This document shows, piece after piece, positions 36,269 through 45,867 of a stretch of 64,000 bases of DNA. A program made the translations under genes and the position numbers. Origin of the DNA: Hyphomicrobiales bacterium (GTDB lineage Bacteria; Pseudomonadota; Alphaproteobacteria; Rhizobiales; Rhizobiaceae); NCBI GenBank assembly GCA_900466875.1, contig UBNQ01000006.1:1-64000 (forward strand), given 5' to 3'. The notes beneath the pieces were generated by a model. That model saw nothing but the letters and a program-made list of their open reading frames with translations. It had not been told where the DNA came from and did not search any database. Within the stretch, counting starts at the first letter, position 1; every line of letters starts with the position of its first letter.

Positions 36269-36625
36269 TTACTTGGTCGGTGCAGCTTCGGTCTTGACCG
36301 GCTCGCCCTTGACCTTCACTTCGGCGATATAGGCGCGCTGTGCGCGGATCTTGATGCCTTCGGCAATCTCGACTTCGAGTTCGTTGTCGTCGATCACCTT
36401 GCTCACCTTGCCCGTGATGCCGCCACCGAGAACGACCTGGTCGCCACGACGGATGTTGTCGAGCGTTTCCTTGCGCTTCTTGGCCTGGGCGCGCTGCGGA
36501 CGGATGAGGAAGAAATACCACACCACCATCAGGGGTGCGAACAGCATGACCATCTGCAGGATGGAATCGGTGCCCGAGGGGGCTGCTGCGCCACTCGCCT
36601 GGGCGAATGCTTCGGTAATGAACAT
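36269..36625 (-). CDS. yajC: Preprotein translocase accessory subunit YajC
   Basis: 118 residues with one transmembrane helix (about 22-41; QMVMLFAPLMVVWYFFLIRP) and the conserved KKRKETLDNIRRGDQVVLGG segment after it. YajC forms part of the SecDF-YajC complex that assists Sec-dependent export. The usual partner secDF is not beside it. A long inverted repeat, TTGCCCGGATC/GATCCGGGCAA (36180-36231), separates it from the Mth938 gene. The start has a GGAG site. Confidence 0.95.
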   Translation of the reverse strand: MFITEAFAQASGAAAPSGTDSILQMVMLFAPLMVVWYFFLIRPQRAQAKKRKETLDNIRRGDQVVLGGGITGKVSKVIDDNELEVEIAEGIKIRAQRAYIAEVKVKGEPVKTEAAPTK

Positions 36626-36809
36626 CGAGAACTCCTAAAACTACCGGAGACTCCCCGCCCCCGTTCAAGCCGCCGGAATATAGTTGCGATGGACCGGAAT
36701 GCAACAGAAAGCGGCACATCGCCGTACCGAATCCACGGCCTAACGCCTTTCTATGCAATGACGAGCGTGTTACCGGCCCCAAAAGAGGATGAAAAGAAAG
36801 GGAAGCGTC

Positions 36810-37682
36810 ATGAGCGACGACATCAACGCACAGGTGCTTGCCGAAATCCGGCGCCTTGCCGACGCAGTCGAACGCCTTGCGGGGCCGCCGCCTGCCGTCA
36901 ATGACTGGAATGCCGCCGATTGCTTCGTCTGGGTGCCGGCAAACCTCAAGCTTCAGCCCGTGCCGCGACCGAACCGCATTGCGCTCTCGCTGATCCGCGG
37001 CGTCGATCATGTCCGCGACATCCTGCACGAAAACACGCTTCGCTTCGCAGAAGGCTATCCGGCAAACAACGTGCTGCTGTGGGGCGCACGCGGCATGGGC
37101 AAATCGTCGCTGGTCAAGTCCGTGCACGAGGATGTGCGCTCGGCGACCGGTGCATCCCTCAAGCTCGTCGAGGTTCATCGCGAGGACATCGCCTCCCTGC
37201 CCGGCCTGCTGGATATCCTCAAATCATCGGATCAGCGTGTCATCCTGTTCTGCGATGACCTGTCCTTCGACCACGACGACACGGCCTGCAAGTCGCTCAA
37301 GGCGGCGCTCGATGGGGGCATCGAAGGGCGACCGGACAATGTGCTTTTCTATGCGACCTCCAACCGTCGCCATCTTCTGCCCCGCAACATGATGGAGAAC
37401 GAGCAGTCGACGGCCATCAACCCGTCGGAAGCCGTGGAAGAAAAGGTCTCGTTGTCGGATCGCTTCGGTCTGTGGCTCGGTTTCCATAAATGCAGCCAGG
37501 ACGACTATCTGGCGATGATCGACGGTTATGCGACGCATTTCGAGCTCGGTCTGGATCAGGCAACCCTGCATGCGCAGGCGCTCGAATGGGCAACCACGCG
37601 CGGCGGGCGCTCGGGCCGAGTCGCCTGGCAATATATTCAGGATCTTGCCGGCCGGATGCGCAAGCCGCTGGATCGCGCCTGA
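36810..37682 (+). CDS. DUF815 family AAA+ ATPase
   Basis: 290 residues with a single P-loop AAA+ domain: Walker A GARGMGKS (about 88-95), Walker B VILFCDDLSFD, sensor-1 VLFYATSNRRHL and the family motif SDRFGLWLGFHKCSQDDYL. DUF815 proteins have no assigned biochemical function. The start at 36810 follows a GGGAAG site; an earlier ATG at 36789 has a site too close to be useful. Divergent from yajC. Confidence 0.9.
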   Translation: MSDDINAQVLAEIRRLADAVERLAGPPPAVNDWNAADCFVWVPANLKLQPVPRPNRIALSLIRGVDHVRDILHENTLRFAEGYPANNVLLWGARGMGKSSLVKSVHEDVRSATGASLKLVEVHREDIASLPGLLDILKSSDQRVILFCDDLSFDHDDTACKSLKAALDGGIEGRPDNVLFYATSNRRHLLPRNMMENEQSTAINPSEAVEEKVSLSDRFGLWLGFHKCSQDDYLAMIDGYATHFELGLDQATLHAQALEWATTRGGRSGRVAWQYIQDLAGRMRKPLDRA

Positions 37683-37702
37683 CGCCACCTTAAGCTTAGA
37701 CG

Positions 37703-37731
37703 CAAAAAAGCCCGGCACTGCCGGGCTTTTT
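37703..37731 (+). terminator. Bidirectional terminator between DUF815 and LytM genes
   Basis: AAAAAAGCCCGGC/GCCGGGCTTTTT, a short-loop hairpin flanked by A and T runs, lying between convergent genes. Confidence 0.9.
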
Positions 37732-37756
37732 CGTTGTCCCCTTGAAACGCACTACA

Positions 37757-39307
37757 TTATTCAAGGAAGGTATTCGGGTTGACCGGGGTCGCGTCCTTGC
37801 GCACCTCGAAGTGAACCTGCGGACGCTGTGCGTCACCGCTCATACCCGACGCTGCGAGCGTCTGGCCACGGGTGACCTTCTGGCCGCGGGTCACGTTGAT
37901 CGCACTGGCATGGCCGTAGACGGTAACCTTGCCGTCGTCATGGCGCACCAGAACGGTGTTGCCGAGCTGCTTCAGGCCGTTGCCTGCATAGATGACGACG
38001 CCGTTTTCGGCGGCCTTGATCGGTGTGCCTTCCGGAACAGAGATATCGATGCCATCGTTACGGCTGCCGTTTACGTTGGATCCGTAGCCGGCGATCACCG
38101 CACCGTTGACCGGCCAGCGGTACTTGTCGATGCCGGTGGATTGCGGGGCGACGGAAGCCACATCGGCCTTCTTTTCCACTTCGCTCAGCGATGCTTTTTC
38201 CGCGACAGCCGGCTTGGACGGTGCGGCAACGGCAGGCTCGATCTTGGCTACAGCCGGAGCCGGCTGCTGAGCGGCGACCTTCGGCGCGACCGGCGCAAGT
38301 TCGGCAGGCTTCTGCGGAACCGATGCGGTACGGACAGGATCGGTCATTCCATTGGCGACCTTCAGCGTCTGGCCGATACGGACGGTGCCGTCGGTCATGC
38401 CGTTTGCAGCCTTCAGCGCATCGACAGACGTGCCGGTTTCGCGGGCGATCCTGGTCAACGTGTCGCCGGGCTTGACGGTATAGGTGCCGCCAAGCGGCTT
38501 GCCGCCCGGAGGCGTGATCTTGCCCGGCTCCGCCAGCGACTTGTCACGCGATGGCAGAACGGCGAGCTTCTGCTCGGCCTGGTTTGCCGGTGCCGGCGCG
38601 TTGTTCTGCAGGTCGATATCGCCGGCAGCAGTCTTGGCGGAGTTGCGCGCAGGGCCGAATGTCGGAATGACGATCGACTGGCCGGCGGCAAGAGCGCCAC
38701 CGTTGGCCCGCAGAATTTCCTTTTCCGGAACACCATAGCGGTTCGCCAGAGTCTTGGCGGTTTCGCCCGGCTTCAGTGTAACGCGCGGCGCATTGACGGT
38801 CGACCAGCCGGACATCGGCTTGACGGTGCCCGTCGTCAGAGTGTCGGCGCTGCGAGCCGGAGCGACATTCGACTGCTGCGGGAATGGCTGGGCCATAGCC
38901 TGCTGGCGCGTGGACACGTCCGAACCGGATACCGGCGGAAGCGCGCCCGGAGCAGCAAGCTCGGAACGCTGGACGCTGGACGGCGCAGACGCGACACGTG
39001 CTGGCGACGAATAACCACCCGAAGCTGGATAGGACGGGGCCGAAGCCGAGGCCATGTTGTTCGAGCCGTATTGCGGCTGCATACCCTGGGATGCCGACAT
39101 GTCGCCCCGTGGGACAGGCGCCTGACCATATGCACCGCCACCCTGCCTCTGCGGAATGGAGGCGGTGGTCATATTGTCCGTGCCGTCGAACAGTCCGGAA
39201 AAACGTGTGGCGTCCGAACTGCAACCGGTCGCAGCGCTGGCCAGCAAGGCTGCCGCTGCAAACTTTACAACGGATGTACCGAACTTGGATGAACTCTTGA
39301 AACGCAT
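37757..39307 (-). CDS. LysM/LytM (M23) lipoprotein, likely amidase activator
   Basis: 516 residues. A signal peptide with lipobox SAATGC anchors it at Cys29. Two LysM peptidoglycan-binding modules (about 174-214 and 279-322) are followed by a C-terminal LytM domain (about 395-510). The zinc ligands are degenerate: the first motif reads SRNDGID (Asn in place of His) and the last reads PQVHFEV (Gln for the first His). Such domains, as in NlpD, EnvC and Caulobacter DipM, activate cell-wall amidases at division rather than cutting peptidoglycan. The gene precedes pcm and surE, the order known for nlpD loci. Confidence 0.88.
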   Translation of the reverse strand: MRFKSSSKFGTSVVKFAAAALLASAATGCSSDATRFSGLFDGTDNMTTASIPQRQGGGAYGQAPVPRGDMSASQGMQPQYGSNNMASASAPSYPASGGYSSPARVASAPSSVQRSELAAPGALPPVSGSDVSTRQQAMAQPFPQQSNVAPARSADTLTTGTVKPMSGWSTVNAPRVTLKPGETAKTLANRYGVPEKEILRANGGALAAGQSIVIPTFGPARNSAKTAAGDIDLQNNAPAPANQAEQKLAVLPSRDKSLAEPGKITPPGGKPLGGTYTVKPGDTLTRIARETGTSVDALKAANGMTDGTVRIGQTLKVANGMTDPVRTASVPQKPAELAPVAPKVAAQQPAPAVAKIEPAVAAPSKPAVAEKASLSEVEKKADVASVAPQSTGIDKYRWPVNGAVIAGYGSNVNGSRNDGIDISVPEGTPIKAAENGVVIYAGNGLKQLGNTVLVRHDDGKVTVYGHASAINVTRGQKVTRGQTLAASGMSGDAQRPQVHFEVRKDATPVNPNTFLE

Positions 39308-39431
39308 TGACTCGACCTACTCATGACGCAACCATCATGACGATCATTAAAACCCGTTAGTCTTACTGGGTGGTTAAGGCACCGCACCAAAAGTCGGTAT
39401 TTTGTCAAATTGCTAACCATGCCCGCCGCGC

Positions 39432-40073
39432 TCAGAGCGCGGCTGCCACATGCGGCACGAGCGGAAGATAAGGTGCCGGGAAGAGATCCTCGCGCTCGAA
39501 CCGGCTGCCGGTCTTGGTCAGACGCGTCATCAGACATGTCTCGTCATCGAGGATAAGCGGGGCGATCATGGAGCCGCCATGGGTCAGCTGTTCGGCATAA
39601 AAACGCGGCAGCGTGGTAAAGGCTGCGGTGACCAGGATGCGATCGAACGTGCCCTCGCCCGGCTGACCATTGCTGCCATCGGCCTGGCGAATGATGACAT
39701 TGCGAAGCCCAAGCGCATCCATCCGGGTGTTTGCAGCGGTGACCAATGTGCGATAGCGCTCGACGGTCGTCACGCGCTCGGCGATGCGTCCCATAACGGC
39801 GGCGGTAAAGCCACTGCCTGTGCCGATTTCGAGCACGCGATGACCGGGCTTCACCTGCAGGCGGTGCAGAAGCCGGACGGCGAGATCGGCGCCTTCCATG
39901 AAGGCGCCGCAGTCGATCGGGATGGTACGGCTGGAATAGGCTTCCTCCGCAAGCGGAGCCGGCACGAACTGGGAACGAGGCGTCTGTTCCACCGCCGTCA
40001 GAAGGTCAAGATCGGAAATTCCCTCGGCCCGCAGCCGCAGGACGAGTGCCGCAAACCCTTCTTTCTCGACCAT
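39432..40073 (-). CDS. pcm: Protein-L-isoaspartate O-methyltransferase
   Basis: Repairs isoaspartyl residues in aged proteins with SAM. The 213 residues show the methyltransferase motif VLEIGTGSGFTAAVM and the substrate segment SRTIPIDCGAF near the N-terminus. The start MVEKEGFAALVLRLR was chosen because the frame further upstream is surE sequence. Only 8 bases separate it from surE, and the LytM gene follows, matching the surE-pcm-nlpD cluster widely seen in proteobacteria. A second pcm paralogue occurs at 61788. Confidence 0.92.
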   Translation of the reverse strand: MVEKEGFAALVLRLRAEGISDLDLLTAVEQTPRSQFVPAPLAEEAYSSRTIPIDCGAFMEGADLAVRLLHRLQVKPGHRVLEIGTGSGFTAAVMGRIAERVTTVERYRTLVTAANTRMDALGLRNVIIRQADGSNGQPGEGTFDRILVTAAFTTLPRFYAEQLTHGGSMIAPLILDDETCLMTRLTKTGSRFEREDLFPAPYLPLVPHVAAAL

Positions 40074-40081
40074 TCCAGTTT

Positions 40082-40852
40082 TCAACCGGCGACTCCCGAT
40101 CCCAACGCGGACGCAAGGCGATCCTGAACCGAATAATCGGTCAGGTCCAGTTTCAGCGGCGTTACGGAAATCCTGTTTTGCTTGAGCGCCTGGATATCCG
40201 TCCCGTCGCGGAAATTGCCCTTCCGCTCCGAGAATTTCAGCCAGTAATAGGGCCGGCCGCGGCCGTCTTCGCGTGCATCGATCATCAGGCCGAAATCGAG
40301 TTTGCCCTGCGAGGTAACCTCGATGCCCTGAACCTCTTCCGGCGCGCAATGCGGGAAGTTGACGTTGAGGAAGGTTCCGTCGGGAAGCTCGACCGTCATC
40401 AGCTTGCGGATGAGATCGGCGGCATGGGCTTCTGCCACGTCCCATGGCGTAAAACGGCCATCGTCCTTGCGCGCCGCCTGGCTGACCGCGATCGAACGCA
40501 CACCCTGAAGCGTTCCCTCGATCGCGCCCGCAACCGTGCCGGAATAGGTGACATCATCGGCCATGTTGGCGCCGTCGTTGATCCCCGACAGGACGAGATC
40601 GGGCTTGCCACCCATGATCTCGCTGATCGCCATGATGACGCAATCGGTCGGCGTGCCGCGCAGCGCATAACGCTTCTCGTCGATCTTTCTCAACCGCAGC
40701 GGCTCGGACAAGGTCAGCGAATGCGCAAGACCGCTCTGGTCCGTCTCCGGCGCAACGATCCAGACATCATCGGAAATGCTTCTTGCTATCCGTTCCAGGA
40801 CGGCAAGGCCTTCCGCGTGGATACCGTCGTCGTTGGTGAGGAGAATGCGCAT
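40082..40852 (-). CDS. surE: 5'/3'-nucleotidase SurE
   Basis: A survival protein that hydrolyses nucleoside monophosphates and short polyphosphates. The 256 residues have the metal-binding N-terminus [12 protein letters not shown], the second site [18 protein letters not shown] and the family-specific GTPTDCV loop. The length and motifs are standard. It is in a likely operon serS-surE-pcm, with 11 bases from serS and 8 to pcm. Confidence 0.97.
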   Translation of the reverse strand: MRILLTNDDGIHAEGLAVLERIARSISDDVWIVAPETDQSGLAHSLTLSEPLRLRKIDEKRYALRGTPTDCVIMAISEIMGGKPDLVLSGINDGANMADDVTYSGTVAGAIEGTLQGVRSIAVSQAARKDDGRFTPWDVAEAHAADLIRKLMTVELPDGTFLNVNFPHCAPEEVQGIEVTSQGKLDFGLMIDAREDGRGRPYYWLKFSERKGNFRDGTDIQALKQNRISVTPLKLDLTDYSVQDRLASALGSGVAG

Positions 40853-40863
40853 TCTTACGTCCT

Positions 40864-42144
40864 TCAGGCCTTTTCGATTCTGGTCAGGCCGCCCATGTAG
40901 GGCAGAAGCGCATCCGGAATTGTGACGGAACCGTCTTCGTTGAGGTAATTTTCCAGAACCGCAATGAGGCAGCGGCCAACAGCAGTGCCCGAACCGTTCA
41001 GCGTGTGGACGAAGCGCAATGCCTTCTCATCCTTGACGCGGTAACGGGCGTTCATGCGACGGCCCTGGAAATCACCGCAGACCGAGCAGGACGAGATTTC
41101 GCGATAGGTATCCTGTCCCGGCAGCCAGACTTCGATGTCATAGGTCTTGCGGGCGCCAAACCCCATGTCGCCGGTGCAGAGCGTCATGGTGCGGAAATGC
41201 AGGCCGAGACGCTTCAGGACGTTCTCGGCGCATTCCGTCATGCGCTCATGCTCGGCAATCGCGCTTTCGGCATCGGTGATCGAAACCAGTTCGCATTTCC
41301 AGAACTGGTGCTGGCGCAGCATGCCGCGCGTGTCACGACCTGCCGAACCGGCTTCCGAACGGAAGGATGGCGTGAGCGCGGTGAAGCGCAGCGGCAGCTT
41401 TTCCTGCTCCAGCGTTTCGGCCGAAACGAGATTGGTCAGCGTCACCTCGGCCGTCGGAATGAGGTAACGGCCGTCGGTCGTCTTGAACAGATCTTCCTCG
41501 AACTTCGGCAACTGGCCGGTGCCATACATGGCCTCCGCCTTCACCATCAGCGGCGAGGAGACTTCGGTATAACCGTGCTCCATCGTGTGCATGTCGAGCA
41601 TGAACTGGCCGAGCGCACGTTCCAGACGGGCGAGCTGGCTGGTCAGAACCGTAAAACGCGCGCCCGAAAGCTTCGAGGCGCGATCGAAATCCATGTAGCC
41701 GAGCGCTTCACCGATATCGAAATGTTCTTTGGCCGGATGGTTCCAGCGCGGCTTTTCACCGACAACATGCTTCACCACATTGTCGTGCTCGTCCTTGCCG
41801 ACCGGCACATCATCGAAGGGAATGTTGGGCAGACGCGACAGTGCGTCATCGAGCGCGGCAATTGCCTCGCGCTCTTCCTGCTCTGCTGCAGGCATGGTTT
41901 CCTTGATTTCGGCAACTTCGGCCTTGAGCCTTTCGGCCAGTTCAAGGTTCTTCTGCGCCATGGCAGCGCCGATCTCCTTGGAGGCGGCGTTGCGGCGGGA
42001 CTGCATATCCTGAAGCTTCTGGATCACACTGCGGCGACGTTCGTCCATCGCCACGAGTTCGGCAGCCATCGGCCCTGCGCCGCGCTTTGCCAGCGCTTCA
42101 TCGAGCGCCTGTTCGTTTTCACGAATCCATTTGATATCAAGCAT
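40864..42144 (-). CDS. serS: Seryl-tRNA synthetase
   Basis: Charges tRNA-Ser. The 426 residues have the N-terminal long coiled-coil arm (about 30-100) that binds the tRNA variable arm. The class II core includes motif 2 [20 protein letters not shown] and motif 3 near the C-terminus ([18 protein letters not shown]). The start [18 protein letters not shown] is typical of the family. First gene of the serS-surE-pcm cluster. Confidence 0.98.
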   Translation of the reverse strand: MLDIKWIRENEQALDEALAKRGAGPMAAELVAMDERRRSVIQKLQDMQSRRNAASKEIGAAMAQKNLELAERLKAEVAEIKETMPAAEQEEREAIAALDDALSRLPNIPFDDVPVGKDEHDNVVKHVVGEKPRWNHPAKEHFDIGEALGYMDFDRASKLSGARFTVLTSQLARLERALGQFMLDMHTMEHGYTEVSSPLMVKAEAMYGTGQLPKFEEDLFKTTDGRYLIPTAEVTLTNLVSAETLEQEKLPLRFTALTPSFRSEAGSAGRDTRGMLRQHQFWKCELVSITDAESAIAEHERMTECAENVLKRLGLHFRTMTLCTGDMGFGARKTYDIEVWLPGQDTYREISSCSVCGDFQGRRMNARYRVKDEKALRFVHTLNGSGTAVGRCLIAVLENYLNEDGSVTIPDALLPYMGGLTRIEKA

Positions 42145-42195
42145 AATCCCTAGCCTTCAACGCGAGATGCCGCGCGCGTCAGGCCAGGAAAATCC

Positions 42196-43017
42196 TCAAG
42201 CCTTATCGGTCTCGGCGACGTCCGAGGACGAGTCTGCGGTTTCAGATTCGTCACGTCGTTTGCGCTCGACGAGTCGCGCGGCATAGATGGAAATCTCGTA
42301 GAGAATGATGGTTGGTATAGCAAGACCGATCTGAGACATCGGATCCGGCGGCGTCAGGACTGCCGCAACGATGAATGCGATGACGATCGCGTATTTGCGC
42401 TTTTCCCGCAGCCAGTCGCTGGTGAGAAGGCCGACACGCGCGAGAAGCGTGGTCACCACCGGCAACTGGAAGACCAGGCCGAAGGACAGGACCAGCGTCA
42501 TGATCAGGCTGAGATATTCCGAAACCCGCGGCAGAAGTGAAATGCCGACTTCACCTTCGGTCGGCGCCTGCTGCATGGCGAGGAAAAACCACATCACCAT
42601 CGGCGTGAAGAAGAAGTAGACCAGCGCACCGCCCAGAAGGAACAGGATCGGGGAAGCGATCAGAAAGGGCAGAAAGGCCGAGCGTTCGTTCTTGTAGAGA
42701 CCGGGCGCGACGAACTTGTAGATCTGCGAGGCAATCACCGGAAAAGCGATGACCAATGCACCAAACATCGCGACCTTCACCTGGGTGAAGAAGAATTCCT
42801 GCGGCGCGGTGTAGATCAGTTCGGACTTCTTGATGTCCAATCCCGCCCAGACGACGGCCCACTTGTAGGGCACGACCAGGAGGTTGAACAACTGCTTGGC
42901 GAAGAAGAAGCAGCCGACAAAAGCCAGGAAAAAGGCACCGATCGACCACATCAACCGGGTGCGCAGTTCCATCAGGTGTTCGATAAGCGGCTGCGGCTTG
43001 TCCTCGTAGTCGCTCAT
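42196..43017 (-). CDS. tatC: Twin-arginine translocase subunit TatC
   Basis: The six-helix receptor subunit for Tat signal peptides in the inner membrane. The 273 residues begin with the conserved cytoplasmic HLMELRTRL and have the first periplasmic loop and FTPMVMWFFLAMQ helix. The C-terminal tail is hydrophilic (RKRRDESETAD). It overlaps tatB by 4 bases (ATGA), so translation is coupled. Part of tatABC. Confidence 0.97.
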   Translation of the reverse strand: MSDYEDKPQPLIEHLMELRTRLMWSIGAFFLAFVGCFFFAKQLFNLLVVPYKWAVVWAGLDIKKSELIYTAPQEFFFTQVKVAMFGALVIAFPVIASQIYKFVAPGLYKNERSAFLPFLIASPILFLLGGALVYFFFTPMVMWFFLAMQQAPTEGEVGISLLPRVSEYLSLIMTLVLSFGLVFQLPVVTTLLARVGLLTSDWLREKRKYAIVIAFIVAAVLTPPDPMSQIGLAIPTIILYEISIYAARLVERKRRDESETADSSSDVAETDKA

Positions 43018-43865
43018 GCTTCGTCCTTCGGGGTATCAGTCTTTTTGGCCGCGCGCTTGCGGGCGGGCGCCTTGGCAACCGGCGTTTCAACGGCCACGGA
43101 GGCGGTCTCGACAACCGTCTTGGATGCGGCCTTGGCGCGCTTGGGCTTTACAGCTGAAGCATCGGTTTCGGCTACCGCAGAACCGGTAGACGACTTGGCA
43201 GACCTGCTGCGCGCCGTGGCCTCACCCTCGGCTTTCACCGCGGCCTTGCGTGGGGCACGGGGCTTTGCAGCAGCCGGTTCGACCTTGGTCGGAGCAGCCG
43301 CGACGGGCGTCGTCGAGGCCACAGGCTTTGCAGCGGCCGTGGTTTTCGTGTCGGCAACGGCGGTCGCTGGTGTCGCCGGCGCTGCAGCAGATGCCACCGG
43401 TGCAGCAGCAATGGCAGGAGCGTTGGTTGGCGCTGCGGACGGCTCGACGCTTGTCGGAACTTCCGGAGCGGCAGAAACCGGCTCGACACCTTCAATCGCC
43501 TGCTGCGCTTCGGCATCCGCCGGTGAAAGCTCGGTCGTATTGTCGGCGAGCGGGTTGGGGATCTGGGTCGCCTTCTGCAGGTCCGACTTGATGTCCTGTC
43601 CCATCTGCCTCAGCGGATTGATCGCGTCACGCAGGGCATTGGTCGGATTGAGCTTCTGCGCATCCGAAATGGTCTTGCGGACATCGTCCATATCCGCTTC
43701 GCGCAGCGCCTCATCGAACTGCGTGCGAAAATCGCCGGCCATCTTGCGGAAGTTGGCAGTCATCTTGCCGAACGCACGGATCATCGGCGGCAGGTCCTTT
43801 GGACCAACCACGACAATAAGCACGACCGCAATGACGAGCAATTCGGTCCAACCGATATCAAACAT
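43014..43865 (-). CDS. tatB: Tat translocase subunit TatB
   Basis: 283 residues. The N-terminal membrane helix (MFDIGWTELLVIAVVLIVVV) is followed by the GPKDLPPMIRAFGKM hinge and an amphipathic helix. The rest, from about residue 95, is a long Ala/Pro/Lys-rich disordered tail, much longer than in E. coli TatB (171 residues) but common in rhizobia. TatB forms the substrate receptor with TatC. Ends with a 4-base overlap to tatC. Confidence 0.95.
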   Translation of the reverse strand: MFDIGWTELLVIAVVLIVVVGPKDLPPMIRAFGKMTANFRKMAGDFRTQFDEALREADMDDVRKTISDAQKLNPTNALRDAINPLRQMGQDIKSDLQKATQIPNPLADNTTELSPADAEAQQAIEGVEPVSAAPEVPTSVEPSAAPTNAPAIAAAPVASAAAPATPATAVADTKTTAAAKPVASTTPVAAAPTKVEPAAAKPRAPRKAAVKAEGEATARSRSAKSSTGSAVAETDASAVKPKRAKAASKTVVETASVAVETPVAKAPARKRAAKKTDTPKDEA

Positions 43866-43900
43866 GCAACGAAGCTCCTGAAGCCCCCTGCCCGGTCATT

Positions 43901-44113
43901 TTAAGACCGGGTGGTTTCCTTCGCCTCGTCAGCCTTGTGGTCGACGGTCTTCGCAGTGGTCGTGTCCGGAGCGTCCTCGTCGGTCATGCCCTTCTTGAAG
44001 CTCTTGATGCCCTTTGCGACGTCGCCCATCAGTTCCGGAATTTTACCACGCCCGAACAAGACGAGCACGATGACCAGAACGATCAGCCAATGCCACACAC
44101 TGAAAGAACCCAT
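43901..44113 (-). CDS. tatA: Tat translocase subunit TatA
   Basis: 70 residues: membrane helix [20 protein letters not shown], hinge and amphipathic helix ([19 protein letters not shown]), and a short charged tail. TatA oligomerises to form the protein-conducting element. First gene of tatABC; the tatB start is 35 bases downstream. Confidence 0.97.
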   Translation of the reverse strand: MGSFSVWHWLIVLVIVLVLFGRGKIPELMGDVAKGIKSFKKGMTDEDAPDTTTAKTVDHKADEAKETTRS

Positions 44114-44269
44114 TAGTCCAACTCCAAATTCGAATTAGTCCCCGATGTAAGCGCTTTGTTGTGCTTTTTCAAACGGCAAATTCACATGATACATCGCTAA
44201 TCACGCGGTCGTTAGCGCCATGCGGGATCAGCTGTCGCCGCTACACGCTGTGCGATAGATTACGGTACC

Positions 44270-44998
44270 CTAGTCATCGGAAGCCCCGCCGGGGGGGAGA
44301 AGGCCCAGTTCCTCGAGATCGAGCTGGGTGATCGGATCCTCTTCGTCCGACAGATCCGTGTCCGCGCCAGGCATCGGAATATGGAATCCGGGCGGAATAC
44401 GGCCGCTCAGCAGGCCGGCGCCCTTCAGTTCCTCCAGCCCCGGAAGATCGCGCAGTTCCTCGATACCGAAATGGTCGAGGAAATCCGTCGTGGTCCCAAG
44501 CGTGACCGGGCGACCCGGCGAGCGCCTGCGTCCGCGAAAACGAACCCAGCCGGCTTCCATCAGCACGTCGAGCGTGCCCTTGGATGTCTGGACACCGCGG
44601 ATATCCTCGATTTCCGCACGGGTGACGGGCTGGTGATAGGCGATGATCGCCAGAACTTCCAGCGCTGCCCGCGACAGCTTTCTGACTTCGTTTTCATCCT
44701 TGCGTATGACGAAGGAAAGATCGGCGGCGGTGCGGAAGGCCCAGCGATCCGCCATCCGCACGAGATTGACGCCACGGCCCGCATAGTTCTCGGCAAGCCG
44801 CACCAGGAGCGCCGAAATATCGGTTCCACGCGGCAGCCTGTCAGCCAGAAAACTTTCAGGAACGGGCTCGGCCGAGGCAAAGATCAGCGCTTCAGCGATG
44901 CGCCCGGCTTCGAAGTCGGAGAAATCCACGACCTGTGCGTCATCTACATCTCGCCCAGTATCCATGGCTGCCGCGATCTTATCCGTATCGGACATCAT
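44270..44998 (-). CDS. scpB: Segregation and condensation protein B
   Basis: A winged-helix subunit of the SMC condensin complex. The 242 residues include the core RIAEALIFASAEPVPESFLA and the signature LEVLAIIAYHQPVTRAEIEDIRG, split here between positions about 110 and 133, followed by the GRPVTLGTT segment. The C-terminal tail is acidic. The start is at an ATG that overlaps the scpA stop (ATGA), with GGAGGTG just upstream; a second Met follows immediately. Confidence 0.95.
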   Translation of the reverse strand: MMSDTDKIAAAMDTGRDVDDAQVVDFSDFEAGRIAEALIFASAEPVPESFLADRLPRGTDISALLVRLAENYAGRGVNLVRMADRWAFRTAADLSFVIRKDENEVRKLSRAALEVLAIIAYHQPVTRAEIEDIRGVQTSKGTLDVLMEAGWVRFRGRRRSPGRPVTLGTTTDFLDHFGIEELRDLPGLEELKGAGLLSGRIPPGFHIPMPGADTDLSDEEDPITQLDLEELGLLPPGGASDD

Positions 44999-45831
44999 TC
45001 GCCACCTCCCGGCACATAGGGGGACCGCGCAGGGTTGCCGCCGCGCAGGTAGATCGGCTGGAAGGCACCGTCCTGGCGGATTTCCAGCTTGCCCTCGCGC
45101 ACCAGTTCCAGCGATGCCGCAAAGGCGCTCGCGGTCGCCGTCACCCGGTCCTCCGGTGGCAGATAGGGAAGAAGATAGGTCTGCAAGGCCGTCCAGTCGG
45201 CGATCTCGCCGAGCATGCGCGTCAGCAATTCGCGGGCATCCACCAGCGACCAAACCTTGCGTCTCTCGATCGTGACCTGGGTAATCGCCGTACGCTGCCT
45301 CAGATTGGCGTAGGCCGACAGAAGATCATAGAGGCTGGCGTCATAGGCGGACTGGACGCGATGCGGGATATGTTCCGGCGCACCGCGGGCAAATACGTCG
45401 CGGCCCAGCCGGTTGCGATTGACCAGCTGGTTTGCCGCCTCGCGCATCGCCTCAAGCCGCCGCAAACGAAACGCAAGGGTTGCCGCCATTTCTTCGCCGG
45501 TCGGACCATCGTCGACCTTGATCTGCTGGGGGATGAGAAGGCGGGATTTCAGATAGGCGAGCCAGGCCGCCATGACCAGATAGTCAGCCGCCAGCTCGAT
45601 ACGCACACGCCGCGCACTGTCGACGAAAAGGAGATATTGTTCGGCAAGCGCGAGCACGGAGATGCGGGACAGGTCCACCTTCTGGCTGCGGGCCAGATGC
45701 AGAAGCAAATCGAGCGGACCTTCGAAACCGGCAACGTCGATGACGAGCGCGGGATCATCGGCAGCACGCTCGGAGACGTCCTGCCAGAGCTTGTCCATAG
45801 GAATGGCGCCCTGCCCCGAATTCACCGCCAA
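44995..45831 (-). CDS. scpA: Segregation and condensation protein A
   Basis: The kleisin subunit that bridges SMC heads. About 278 residues with the conserved N-terminal segment FEGPLDLLLHLARSQKVDL and the KSRLLIP loop. The C-terminal winged-helix region includes LARSPYVP-like AFQPIYLRGGNPARSPYVPG. The start is at a TTG with AGAGGTGA 6 bases upstream; an ATG at 45798 (MDKLWQD) is the conservative alternative. It overlaps scpB by 4 bases. Confidence 0.93.
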   Translation of the reverse strand: MAVNSGQGAIPMDKLWQDVSERAADDPALVIDVAGFEGPLDLLLHLARSQKVDLSRISVLALAEQYLLFVDSARRVRIELAADYLVMAAWLAYLKSRLLIPQQIKVDDGPTGEEMAATLAFRLRRLEAMREAANQLVNRNRLGRDVFARGAPEHIPHRVQSAYDASLYDLLSAYANLRQRTAITQVTIERRKVWSLVDARELLTRMLGEIADWTALQTYLLPYLPPEDRVTATASAFAASLELVREGKLEIRQDGAFQPIYLRGGNPARSPYVPGGGE

Positions 45832-45867
45832 ACCAGTTCACCTCTCTCGTTTGGCGATGCTGCCTTG

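Noticed and set aside
37742-39292. A 516-codon plus-strand frame opposite the LytM gene
   Set aside because: It mirrors the LysM/LytM lipoprotein almost exactly and shows no family motif; the minus-strand reading has a signal peptide, lipobox and two LysM modules.
43014-43500. Repetitive sequence in tatB suggestive of a tandem array
   Set aside because: It encodes the normal Ala/Pro/Lys-rich disordered tail of rhizobial TatB and has no fixed repeat unit.
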